DNA from: a bacterium Ga0077546 | GTDB taxonomy: Bacteria > Cyanobacteriota > Vampirovibrionia > Obscuribacterales > Obscuribacteraceae | DNA: 18,289 nt | Assembly: GCA_001464165.1 (NCBI GenBank) | Contig: LNEX01000569.1 | Location: forward strand, 1 to 18,289 | Reading direction: 5' to 3' | Shown: piece by piece, positions 6,280-13,278 of the stretch | Layout: each line of letters begins with the position of its first letter | Numbering within the stretch: position 1 is the stretch's first letter | The notes under the pieces: model-generated | What the model was told of the DNA's origin: nothing | Seen by the model: only the letters and a program-made list of their open reading frames with translations | Database searches by the model: none | Made by a program: the position numbers and the translations under genes

Positions 6280-8994
6280 ATGTTCAAGCGCTTCGTCGCC
6301 TTCATGTCTGGACTCTTCAAGAGCCCCATCTTCCGCCGTTCGATGACGCAGTTCGCTGTGCTCGCAATCGTCACCGGCATCTTCGCGTACCTCACCCTCA
6401 ACAACGACAACAACATCGCCCGCACTCCCGTCCAGGTAGTGCCTTCGCAGTACGCCGGCTTGAGCCACCTCTCTGCAGTCGACCTCGAGCAGCAGCTGCG
6501 CAACAAGGCCAACACCGTTGAGGGTCTCGTTCTGATCAAGGGCACCAAGAGCATAGTGGTGCTGGGCAAAGGCTTCGACCGCGACAGCCTGGTCTTGCAA
6601 GCCGACACCGAAGTGATGCAAAGTCTGGCCAAGGCCGCCAAACTGCCAGTCACAAGTGAAGACGCCGGCATCGTGCGCGAGCTGCCTGGCTTCATCATCT
6701 CCGGCTGGTGGGTCTTTGGCATTCTCTTGGTCTACTGGTTCTGCCGCTTTCTCTTCAAGAGCCGCAAGAACGAAGACGTGCCTAGCCGCTTCATGGTTGG
6801 CTGGAATGGCTACCAAGAGGGGCTCAAGTCAGTCGTAACCAAGTCGAAGATGCGTCGCTGGCGTTTCTATGCCGTAGTCTCGGTGGTCTTGGCACTGGCC
6901 CTCACTGCCATCGGCATACTGCGCCCCTTCAACAACAAAGACATGGCGATTCTGCCGTCAGACTTTGCCGCAGCCGTGCGAGCCCAACCCTATCAAGTTG
7001 AGCGACACCTCAAGGGTCACGCAACCGAGTTCAGCCGCGTCGCCTTTGCACCGGCCATGAATGCCGCTTACGTCGTCATCAACACGCCCCTGGCAGCGCC
7101 AGCGAAGATTGCTGTCGCCGAGCCAAGCGTGACCGTAGAAAGCGGCGAGATGGTCTTCAGTGAGACGCCGTCTGCGGCCCCCGTTGTAACACCGGCACGG
7201 ACCGGTGGTGTCACTTCTATCGCCCGCACTGTCGTCTACCCCAAGACCCCGGAAGGCGTCAGGGCCTATCAGGCCTTTGCCGACAGCATCAGAGCCGCCG
7301 GCATCGACAACAAAGAAGCCGACCGCGCTGTCTCCACTGACTTCTGGGAAACCATCACTCCTCTTGGTCGCACACTGGCGATCTCGATGGGCGTGCTACT
7401 TCTCCTGTCTATCTGCGTGACGGTCTCGGCCTCCCTCGATTCTGACAAGGACGAAGAGGAACAGACCCCAGCCCTGGCAGGAGCGACTGGCACCGGCCCT
7501 GGTGCTGGCAACACCACCCCCGAATCGCGCAAGACCTTCGCCGACGTTGCCGGCTGCGATGAAGCCATCGATGCCTGCAAGCTGGTGGTGAAGAAACTGC
7601 GCTTCCCCATGATCTACAAGGTCTTTGGTGCACCAGTGCCGAAAGGTATCATCTTCTACGGCGCACCAGGATGCGGTAAGACGCTACTGGCGCGAGCCAT
7701 GGCTGGCGAAACCGGCGGCGGTTTCATTGCTGTTTCGGGTTCGCAGTTCGTCAAGATGTACGTCGGTGTTGGCGCCAACGCCGTGCGCGAAAAGTTCCAA
7801 GAAGCCCGCGACTTGGCAAAGAAAACCGGCAAGCCGACCTTCCTCTTCATCGACGAGTTCGATGCCATCGGCAAAAAGCGCGGACAAGGCGACGGCGGTG
7901 GAGACAAAGAGTATGAGCAGACCCTGAACGAACTGCTCGTGCAGATGGACGGCTTTGCCAACGACGGCAAAGTGATCGTCATTGCTGCCACCAACCGTTT
8001 GGACGTGCTCGATGAGGCGATTCTGCGTGCTGGTCGTTTCGACATCAAAATCGAAATCAAAAAGCCCGACCGCAAAGGGCGCTCGGAGATCTTCCAGGTC
8101 TACCTGCGCAATCGCAGCCTGACCAAGCCCGATGCCAGCCCACGTGAACAGCTGCAAGTTTTGCAGAAAGTTCTCAACGACTGTGCCACGCGCTCGCGTG
8201 ATTTCAGCGGTGCCGACATCGAGCTCACCGTCAAGGAAGCCTCGACCATCGCCGCTGAGCGTCACTACGAAGAAATGAAGGACATGAGCGAAGAGGAGAT
8301 GAAGGAACGCGCCATTCTGCTTCCCTCCGATTTGCAAGAAGCCATTGATCTGGTTTCTTATGGTCGCACCCTGAAGAGCCGCACACGCTCGGCCGCAGAG
8401 CGCAAGGCCACGGCCATCCACGAAATTGGCCATGCTGCCATCCCCACTCTGCTCAATGGTGACCCCGTCACTCGCATCACCATCGTCATGACCGACAAGT
8501 CGCTCGGTCTGATGGAAAGCGGCTCGGAAGAAGACCGCTATGGCTGGGACAAGAAAGAGTTCATTCTGCGCATCAAGACCATGCTGGCCGGTCGAGCAGC
8601 AGAAGAACGCATCGGTGGCTCGTGCTCGACTGGTGCATCCAACGACTTCGAGCGGGCCAGCATGCTCGCCCGCCAGATGGTCGGCAGCTACGGCATGTCG
8701 GAAGAGTTCGGAGTGCGCACCATTCCGCTCGACCGCAACGCCTTGCCAGTAGGTCAAATCGGCAACACGCTGATGGAAACCTTCAACACGGCCTGGTCGC
8801 GCATCGTCGACGAGTGCCAGGAAGAAGTCTGCCGGCTGATCGATGACAACAAAGAACGAATCATCCGCAGCGCCAACGTGCTCTTCGACGAAGAAGTCTT
8901 GAGCGGCGAGCGCTTCAGAGAAGTTTGGAATGCTCCGCTTGAGAGCGCGGTCGCCAGCAACTTGGCAGAAACTACGGCGGAAGGAAATGAATGA
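6280..8994 (+). CDS. Extended FtsH-like AAA+ zinc metalloprotease
   Basis: 904 residues against about 640 for usual FtsH. Four membrane segments are seen: 21-40, 137-158, 196-214 and 364-383. With positive flanks (FRR, SRKNEDVPSR, SKMRRWR) they give two periplasmic loops of about 95 and 150 residues, so the usual TM-loop-TM module appears twice. The cytosolic AAA+ part has Walker A GAPGCGKT (461-468), pore loop KMYVGVGA with Tyr494, Walker B FLFIDE (521-526), and the second region of homology with Arg583 and Arg586 (RAGRFD). The M41 peptidase has HEIGH (714-718) and the third ligand Asp789 in GASNDFERA. All catalytic residues are present, so an active membrane-anchored ATP-dependent protease is expected. 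TAAGGAG lies 6 nt before the ATG. Its stop overlaps the next gene (ATGA), which encodes a dead AAA+ relative. Confidence 0.95.
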   Translation: MFKRFVAFMSGLFKSPIFRRSMTQFAVLAIVTGIFAYLTLNNDNNIARTPVQVVPSQYAGLSHLSAVDLEQQLRNKANTVEGLVLIKGTKSIVVLGKGFDRDSLVLQADTEVMQSLAKAAKLPVTSEDAGIVRELPGFIISGWWVFGILLVYWFCRFLFKSRKNEDVPSRFMVGWNGYQEGLKSVVTKSKMRRWRFYAVVSVVLALALTAIGILRPFNNKDMAILPSDFAAAVRAQPYQVERHLKGHATEFSRVAFAPAMNAAYVVINTPLAAPAKIAVAEPSVTVESGEMVFSETPSAAPVVTPARTGGVTSIARTVVYPKTPEGVRAYQAFADSIRAAGIDNKEADRAVSTDFWETITPLGRTLAISMGVLLLLSICVTVSASLDSDKDEEEQTPALAGATGTGPGAGNTTPESRKTFADVAGCDEAIDACKLVVKKLRFPMIYKVFGAPVPKGIIFYGAPGCGKTLLARAMAGETGGGFIAVSGSQFVKMYVGVGANAVREKFQEARDLAKKTGKPTFLFIDEFDAIGKKRGQGDGGGDKEYEQTLNELLVQMDGFANDGKVIVIAATNRLDVLDEAILRAGRFDIKIEIKKPDRKGRSEIFQVYLRNRSLTKPDASPREQLQVLQKVLNDCATRSRDFSGADIELTVKEASTIAAERHYEEMKDMSEEEMKERAILLPSDLQEAIDLVSYGRTLKSRTRSAAERKATAIHEIGHAAIPTLLNGDPVTRITIVMTDKSLGLMESGSEEDRYGWDKKEFILRIKTMLAGRAAEERIGGSCSTGASNDFERASMLARQMVGSYGMSEEFGVRTIPLDRNALPVGQIGNTLMETFNTAWSRIVDECQEEVCRLIDDNKERIIRSANVLFDEEVLSGERFREVWNAPLESAVASNLAETTAEGNE

Positions 8995-9953
8995 CGTTCA
9001 TAGCCAACCTTATTGCCCAGCTGACCACACTGACCAGCGGCTGGCGCCGGACTGCAGCAATCGGAGAACTGGTTAGCTGCCACCCGGCAGTTGATCAAGC
9101 ACTAGACCTTACGCTTGAACAGGCCAACAAAATCGCCTCAGCCTTCAAGCGCCACGAGCCCGGTCGTGAAGACAAAGATCGGGAAGGGCAGCCCACCATC
9201 GCGGTGCTTCCTAAGGGCCTCGTCATCTACGGTCAAGGCTGCGGGTGCGGTGGTCTTGCTCGGGCCATCGCCAAAGAGATCAATGCCCACTTCATCGCCG
9301 GCACAACTTGCGAGCCATCGGGCAGTGCAAGAGGGAAAGAATCGGTCGCTCATTATTTCAATCAGGCAAAGGAACTGGCTCAGGTAGCAGCAGGTGGGCG
9401 ACCGGTGCTGCTTTACCTCAGTGGGGCCAATTTCTTGACGAGCGTTGCCGCAGAACAAGAACAACAACAACAACAACAAGCACTAGAAGCTCAAGCCACA
9501 GCAGCCGAAATCGCTAGGCAAATAGAAAAGCTCTCGCCGAACAGCAATGTTATGGTGCTGATAGAAGCTCACAATCTCAGTCAACTTGACGCTGCGCTAT
9601 TGGCAGATGGACGCTTCGATGTCCAAATCGAAGTAGAAAAGCCCGACTACAAAGGACGGCTCTCCATCTTTCAACACCACCTCGAAAGCTACCACGACCT
9701 GCCTAAGTCCACATCGCGAACCCAACAAAAGCAAAGTGTTCAAATTCTCATTTCCCTCGATGGTGCATGGGAAGGAGAACGCCAAGCTGAGCTCGATCAA
9801 ATTTGCCAAAATTGTGCGGTTCTGACAAACGGGCTCTATGCAGACCAGATCTACCGCGCAATGTTCCAGCTGCGAGCGCAAGCTGCCATCTCCGGCAGTA
9901 TCACTGCTGAACAGCTATACCAAGCCATCGAAACTCAACAAGGAAAACCATGA
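8991..9953 (+). CDS. ATPase-dead AAA+ paralogue of the FtsH-like protein
   Basis: 320 residues, start overlapping the FtsH-like stop as ATGA, with AAGGA at 8981-8985. It aligns with the neighbour's ATPase domain but key residues are gone: LPKGLVIYGQGCGCGG (73-88) replaces PKGIIFYGAPGCGKT, losing the Lys-Thr of Walker A; VLLYLSGANFL (139-149) replaces FLFIDEFDAI, losing the Asp-Glu of Walker B. The later part is better kept: LIEAHNLSQLDAALLADGRFD (190-210, split by one insertion-free alignment) and KPDYKGRLSIFQ match the neighbour's second region of homology and KPDRKGRSEIFQ, with Arg208 retained and the other Arg finger replaced by Ala205. A Gln run lies at 157-163. There is no zinc peptidase domain and no clear membrane segment. 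I infer a non-hydrolysing partner that assembles with or regulates the active protease. Confidence 0.88.
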   Translation: MTFIANLIAQLTTLTSGWRRTAAIGELVSCHPAVDQALDLTLEQANKIASAFKRHEPGREDKDREGQPTIAVLPKGLVIYGQGCGCGGLARAIAKEINAHFIAGTTCEPSGSARGKESVAHYFNQAKELAQVAAGGRPVLLYLSGANFLTSVAAEQEQQQQQQALEAQATAAEIARQIEKLSPNSNVMVLIEAHNLSQLDAALLADGRFDVQIEVEKPDYKGRLSIFQHHLESYHDLPKSTSRTQQKQSVQILISLDGAWEGERQAELDQICQNCAVLTNGLYADQIYRAMFQLRAQAAISGSITAEQLYQAIETQQGKP

Positions 9954-10306
9954 CCTATCCCCTTATGCTCCTGCAGAATTGCGAGGAGTACAGAGACGCC
10001 TACAAAGCAGCCTACGGGCTGGTCTACAAGGCAGCTCTGGCTCTGGCTCAGAGCACCACCCTGGCCCGAGGCAAGGTGGCAATCGTCGGCAACAAGGCCC
10101 TCGCGCAAGAAGTGACCGCGGCCATCACCGCCGCCTCACCGAAGGACATGGGCGCGAGAGGCTGGCTGGCCGCCAACCGCGCCCAAGAAGACGCCATGCT
10201 CGAAGCCACCGAAGATGCCTTTGCCGACTGCGAGATCGACAGCGACAGCTCTCTGCGCGGCGTTCTTCGCAGGCAAGAGCGCCAGCAACGCAGCGAAGTG
10301 AAGTAA
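9950..10306 (+). CDS. Small hypothetical protein coupled to the AAA+ pair
   Basis: 118 residues; the ATG overlaps the preceding stop (ATGA) and has AAGGA at 9940-9944, so translation is coupled. The N-terminal half is an Ala/Tyr/Leu-rich helix (YRDAYKAAYGLVYKAALALAQ, residues 14-34), followed by KVAIVGNKALAQEVTAAI (42-59) and an acidic then basic tail (RRQERQQRSEVK). No catalytic motif, signal peptide or transmembrane segment is seen and the family is not recognised. Its tight coupling to the active/dead AAA+ pair suggests an adaptor or accessory subunit. The terminator at 10346 follows 40 bp later and probably ends this operon. Confidence 0.8.
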   Translation: MTYPLMLLQNCEEYRDAYKAAYGLVYKAALALAQSTTLARGKVAIVGNKALAQEVTAAITAASPKDMGARGWLAANRAQEDAMLEATEDAFADCEIDSDSSLRGVLRRQERQQRSEVK

Positions 10307-10345
10307 GGCCCAGCGCAGCGAAGCAAGAGCAGCATTTTTCAATCT

Positions 10346-10374
10346 GCACCGCCACCCCTGGCGGTGCTCTTTTT
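10346..10374 (+). terminator. Rho-independent terminator after the AAA+ operon
   Basis: GCACCGCCA (10346-10354) pairs perfectly with TGGCGGTGC (10359-10367) around a CCCC loop, followed by TCTTTTTC. It is the best-formed terminator in the left half. It sits only a few bases before the ribosome binding site (GAGGA, 10376-10380) of the next gene, so read-through would place the hairpin in that gene's leader. Confidence 0.85.
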
Positions 10375-10387
10375 CGAGGAATCAAAA

Positions 10388-10801
10388 ATGAACCCAAATC
10401 TCACCGCAAAATTGGCTACGCTCACCAGCCTGCTGGCCAACACCCAACGGCGTGCCATCGAAATCCAGACGGCATGCCAGTCACAGACCTTCCCTCCCAT
10501 CGAAGCGGCAATTCGCATCAGCGCCGGCATGATGGCCAGCGACGTGCTCGACACCCTTTCTGGCATCGAGAACAGTCTTACCCAGGTGGGCAACGTCTTT
10601 GCGCGCAAGGGCCTGGTGCACACCCTGCAGAAGAAATACCCGACCAGCGAGGCCGACGACCTGATCGCCGCAGTGCTGGCCACTCACGAGCAAGCGCTGC
10701 ACAGCCGCTATGAAACACTCAACCGTGCCGACGGCATGGTTGAGGGCACCATCGGCCTCTGGGGTCAGCCCATCCGCCGCGGCCCCCTCTGGGACAAGTA
10801 A
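10388..10801 (+). CDS. Helical hypothetical protein
   Basis: 137 residues. The start is ATG 10388, not the earlier in-frame ATG at 10364, because GAGGA lies 7 nt before it and the earlier one falls inside the terminator stem. The protein is mostly helical: LTAKLATLTSLLANTQRRAI (5-24), then a segment with IRISAGMMASDVLDTL, and a C-terminal tail ending GQPIRRGPLWDK. There is no cysteine or histidine cluster, signal peptide or membrane segment, and I do not recognise a family. It is separated from the AAA+ operon by a strong terminator, so it may be expressed independently or by read-through. Confidence 0.75.
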   Translation: MNPNLTAKLATLTSLLANTQRRAIEIQTACQSQTFPPIEAAIRISAGMMASDVLDTLSGIENSLTQVGNVFARKGLVHTLQKKYPTSEADDLIAAVLATHEQALHSRYETLNRADGMVEGTIGLWGQPIRRGPLWDK

Positions 10802-10816
10802 GCCCAGAGGCAACGT

Positions 10817-10880
10817 CAGGTACCTGCAACTGACTTGAGCATATGTGAACCAATAACAGCAGCGGCGCAGGTAGCTGCAA
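10817..10880 (+). repeat. Two near-identical 13-mers upstream of the membrane protein gene
   Basis: CAGGTACCTGCAA (10817-10829) and CAGGTAGCTGCAA (10868-10880) differ at one base. The first contains the 10-bp palindrome CAGGTACCTG. They lie 51 bp apart in the 95-bp gap before the gene at 10897, the second ending 4 nt before its AAGGA site. They could be operator sites or paired regulatory elements. Confidence 0.5.
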
Positions 10881-10896
10881 AAAAAAGGAACCCTGC

Positions 10897-11559
10897 ATGG
10901 ATGTTAACGCAATACCATTTGTCTCGGTGCTGGTGGTGGCCTTGCTACTCGCGCTCTGCTCGCGCCAGATCGGCAAGCTTGCACTGAGCGACTTGACCGT
11001 TGGCCCCAAACAGCTGCTCAAAGATGCGCTGATTACCTCGGCCCTCTACGGCTTTCTTGTCACCGCCGCGGCCACTCTCCTCATCGCGGCAGTCTCATCC
11101 TTCACTCTCGCAATCCCCCTGGCAACGGTGGCTGGCATGGTGGCTTTCGTGAACGCAGTCAGCCCAGCTTTTGCCATGCAGCAAGACGGTTCTGGCAAGG
11201 CGGAAGTACTGCGGCGGAAAAGCCAGGGAAAAGCCATGTCAGCCCGCTGCCTGACGCTCTTCCAAGCCATCGACCGCCGGGGCAAAGGCCTGTTGAACGA
11301 AGACGACCTCAATGCCGCCATCGCCCGCGATGACCTGACAGACGCGGACAAAGAAGCGCTTATCTACGTGCTCGAACATGCCGCACACGTTGGCACAATA
11401 GTAGAGCGCTCGGTCACTCGCCACCATGTCGTTCCCGGTGCCATGGCCAGCGGATTTGCCGTAGTAGTGCCGCAAACGACTAAACACTACACCGTCAGCG
11501 CAGACGACCTCAACACCTACCCCTCGCGCCTAGAGCTGCTCTACCAGCTCTGGGATTGA
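10897..11559 (+). CDS. Membrane protein with degenerate EF-hand
   Basis: 220 residues; AAGGA lies 7 nt before ATG 10897 (a second ATG at 10901 is out of frame). Hydrophobic segments at about 5-21, 45-67 and 70-92 give two or three membrane helices. The cytosolic-looking C-terminal half holds FQAIDRRGKGLLNEDDL (122-138): with Asp126 as loop position 1, Gly131 falls at position 6, Leu133 at 8, Asn134 at 9 and Asp137 at 12, the frame of an EF-hand, but positions 3 and 5 are Arg and Lys, so calcium binding is doubtful. A second helix pair (LTDADKEALIYVLEHA) follows. No known transporter or enzyme motif is present. It is a stand-alone gene between two hairpin-containing gaps. Confidence 0.8.
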   Translation: MDVNAIPFVSVLVVALLLALCSRQIGKLALSDLTVGPKQLLKDALITSALYGFLVTAAATLLIAAVSSFTLAIPLATVAGMVAFVNAVSPAFAMQQDGSGKAEVLRRKSQGKAMSARCLTLFQAIDRRGKGLLNEDDLNAAIARDDLTDADKEALIYVLEHAAHVGTIVERSVTRHHVVPGAMASGFAVVVPQTTKHYTVSADDLNTYPSRLELLYQLWD

Positions 11560-11601
11560 CGCTTCTGCTAGACCCTGGGTCTTAAGCCGAAGCACAAACA
11601 A

Positions 11602-11623
11602 AAGGCACTGCTTGCGGTGCCTT
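11602..11623 (+). terminator. AAGGCAC-type hairpin
   Basis: AAGGCAC (11602-11608) pairs with GTGCCTT (11617-11623), extended inward by a T-G and a G-C pair to a 9-bp stem with a 4-nt loop. It lies 40 bp after the membrane protein gene and 28 bp before the next ATG. It lacks a U-tract. It closely resembles the stem at 1003-1024. Confidence 0.5.
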
Positions 11624-11651
11624 CAACAGCCACGTGCTAGAGGAATTTATC

Positions 11652-11840
11652 ATGTACAACCCCTTCATGTTTTCTATGATGATTTTCAGGTTTCAAATGG
11701 AACTGGCGCAGGGTCTGCTTCTTGCCGGAAGCAGTCATGCTCGACCGTCCCGCCGCACTCAGCCCAGCGTTACCCTCGTGGCTGTCAACCATTGGCGGCT
11801 GCCCCAGCGCTCTCGCGCCGTTCTCAGCCTGGTGCAATAA
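11652..11840 (+). CDS. Small amphipathic protein, uncertain
   Basis: 62 residues from ATG 11652, chosen over an upstream in-frame ATG at 11634 because AGAGGA lies 7 nt before it. The N-terminus MYNPFMFSMMIFRFQMELAQ is Met/Phe-rich and amphipathic, as in some phasin-like or membrane-associated small proteins; the rest is Arg/Ser-rich and codon use weakens toward the end, so the 3' part may be out of frame or decayed. The stop lies 29 bp before the next gene. Function unknown. Confidence 0.45.
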   Translation: MYNPFMFSMMIFRFQMELAQGLLLAGSSHARPSRRTQPSVTLVAVNHWRLPQRSRAVLSLVQ

Positions 11841-11869
11841 GCAACCGACATGTAAGAAGGACAAAGCCA

Positions 11870-12388
11870 ATGTTTTCATTTCTCGAACGTTTCCTGAGAG
11901 GCAGTAGTCTCAATGAGACAGCGCCAATAAGCAACGCCTATTTCCTTCTCGGTCCATCAGAGCAGGAAGTGGTGCGCAACTATTTTGGCGCCGCTACTGA
12001 CGTCTGTCGGCTGCTCGACAGCCTCCGTCGCCACGAGCAGAATGTCGCCCACGATGCGGTGCTGGCACGTTTCGAACGAGCAGAGAAGCTCTATTCTGGT
12101 ATCGGCTTTCTGCCGATACTGCCAAGCAGCACTCGCGGCCCAGGGCAATTCAGCAATCGCCAGTCGCCACAATTCGAAGCAGATCGACTGCCCGAACGGG
12201 GTTTTCTCGTACGTCGCGAAAGCGGAAGGCTGCCCTTCTTCTACGCCTCGGCGCTGAAGAAGCACGCCGCGCGCTTGCGCACCGTCAAGCCCAGGCAGTT
12301 CGCCTCGTCGAGCCGTGTGGCGGTGCTTTCCACTGAAGGCGCCGGCAATCGGCAAGATGGTTACCAGGCCTGGACCCCCGAAGGCTGA
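11870..12388 (+). CDS. Hypothetical protein, possibly frame-disrupted
   Basis: 172 residues from ATG 11870 with AGAAGGA 8 nt upstream. Residues 1-70 (MFSFLERFLRG, then VCRLLDSLRRHEQN and VLARFERAEKLY) look like a sound helical protein. From about 12070 to 12235 codon quality in this frame drops, while the frame starting one base on reads FCRYCQAALAAQGNSAI and DCPNGVFSYVAKAEG, a Cys/His pattern like a zinc ribbon. After 12240 the original frame again has strongly G/C-ending codons and stops 34 bp before the next gene. Either this is one gene with an unusual middle, or a frameshifted relic of a zinc-ribbon protein. No family is recognised. Confidence 0.5.
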   Translation: MFSFLERFLRGSSLNETAPISNAYFLLGPSEQEVVRNYFGAATDVCRLLDSLRRHEQNVAHDAVLARFERAEKLYSGIGFLPILPSSTRGPGQFSNRQSPQFEADRLPERGFLVRRESGRLPFFYASALKKHAARLRTVKPRQFASSSRVAVLSTEGAGNRQDGYQAWTPEG

Positions 12389-12422
12389 AGTAAGGCCACA
12401 AGCAAAAGCGACGAGGAACAAA

Positions 12423-12956
12423 ATGATCGCACTTCATCTGCTTGCCAGTGTATTGGTGTCGTACGCCGTAATTTCACTCGTGGAATACGTCGTGCATCGA
12501 ACATTCATGCACCACATGCGCCTGGCCTCTCGCTTGGGGAGTAACTTTCTCAAGCAACTATGCCGCAACCACATGTCTCTTCACCACAAGAAGGGCTACA
12601 AGCACTCATCCACTCACGATGAGCAAGACGATGTCCGCTGGCAGGTTTCGTTGGCCGGCTTTGTGCCCAACGTACTGATCTGCATGGCCCTAACCTATAT
12701 CGATCCAATCACTGGAGTCATCATGTTTTGCGTTGGCACCATTTACGGTATCGTTTGGTGGGCCGTACACAACGAGATGCATCGACAAGAAGATCGAGCG
12801 TTCGCTGGCAATGCTTTGTTCCGCTACATTGAGCGTCGCCATCAGCTGCATCACCAATTTCCCAAAACCAACTACAACCTTTTGCTCCCTCTCTGGGATT
12901 GGATTTTCGCCACGGAAGCACCAAGCCAGAAGAAGCGCAAGCAAGCTCTGGGCTGA
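12423..12956 (+). CDS. Fatty acid hydroxylase / sterol desaturase superfamily membrane protein
   Basis: 177 residues, with GAGGA 5 nt before ATG 12423. Membrane segments lie at about 3-22, 76-92 and 97-115. The histidine boxes of the membrane diiron hydroxylases are all present: H25 with H30-H31 (EYVVHRTFMHH), H50 with H54-H55 (NHMSLHHKK), H116 and H120 (HNEMH), and H140 with H143-H144 (RRHQLHHQF). Members use a diiron centre and O2 to hydroxylate or desaturate lipids, sterols or carotenoids; the substrate cannot be read from the sequence. At 177 residues it is near the size of small members such as carotenoid hydroxylases. It stands alone, followed by a strong terminator. A nearby Bfd ferredoxin also depends on iron, though no operon joins them. 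Confidence 0.85.
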   Translation: MIALHLLASVLVSYAVISLVEYVVHRTFMHHMRLASRLGSNFLKQLCRNHMSLHHKKGYKHSSTHDEQDDVRWQVSLAGFVPNVLICMALTYIDPITGVIMFCVGTIYGIVWWAVHNEMHRQEDRAFAGNALFRYIERRHQLHHQFPKTNYNLLLPLWDWIFATEAPSQKKRKQALG

Positions 12957-13015
12957 CTTCGGTCCGGGCTTAACCTCCTGGCAGACGTGCTGACTGAATG
13001 GCAATGCCTGCAATA

Positions 13016-13060
13016 GACCCTCTCACTGCTGTTAAGAGCAGATGAGAGGGTCGTATTTTT
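13016..13060 (+). terminator. Rho-independent terminator of the hydroxylase gene
   Basis: GACCCTCTC (13016-13024) pairs with GAGAGGGTC (13044-13052), extended inward by an A-T pair and, past a one-base bulge, by CTGCT with AGCAG around a GTTAAG loop. The stem is followed by GTATTTTT. Strong and correctly placed about 60 bp after the stop. Confidence 0.9.
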
Positions 13061-13122
13061 CTACTGCAATTTTTTGCACCACCTTACTAATGCACCTAGT
13101 ATTAACAGCAACGAAGCTTGGC

Positions 13123-13150
13123 GTGTGACATAAATTGACTTGGTGTGACA
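13123..13150. repeat. Two GTGTGACA direct repeats 20 bp apart
   Basis: GTGTGACA occurs at 13123-13130 and again at 13143-13150, start to start exactly 20 bp, about two helical turns. The flanks (TTGG or CTTGG before the repeat) are also alike. This could be a regulator-binding pair, but no gene on the plus strand starts nearby. Confidence 0.4.
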
Positions 13151-13181
13151 GCAACAAGAAACAACCTCGACAACCACAAAC

Positions 13182-13220
13182 AAGGAAGTAAGAAATTCCG
13201 CTTGAATTTCTTACTTCCTT
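13182..13220 (-). terminator. Perfect 17-bp stem, probable terminator of the leftward ORF
   Basis: AAGGAAGTAAGAAATTC (13182-13198) is the exact reverse complement of 13204-13220 around a 5-nt loop. It lies 59 bp beyond the stop of the leftward ORF. On the minus strand GTTTGTGG follows, a weak U-run; on the plus strand there is none. It may act in both directions. Confidence 0.6.
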
Positions 13221-13278
13221 TCACTAAGTCATCTGTGTGCAAACGACAAAATTTTAGACTCGTTTTTTTTACAACTAA

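Larger units (their letters stand above)
12957..13278. other. 322-bp gap holding two terminators and a short repeat
   Basis: No gene seen. The gap separates the rightward hydroxylase gene from the leftward acidic ORF. It holds a terminator for each (13016-13060 and 13182-13220), and between them the direct repeat GTGTGACA. A short T8 run lies at 13264-13271. Confidence 0.6.

Noticed and set aside
7684..8757. 357-residue minus-strand frame inside the FtsH-like gene
   Set aside because: It is the antisense of AAA+ and peptidase motifs that are plainly coding on the plus strand.
9429..9483. CAA-type triplet run as an unstable repeat element
   Set aside because: It encodes a seven-Gln run inside the pseudo-AAA+ protein and keeps the frame whatever the number of units; it is short and probably just a linker.
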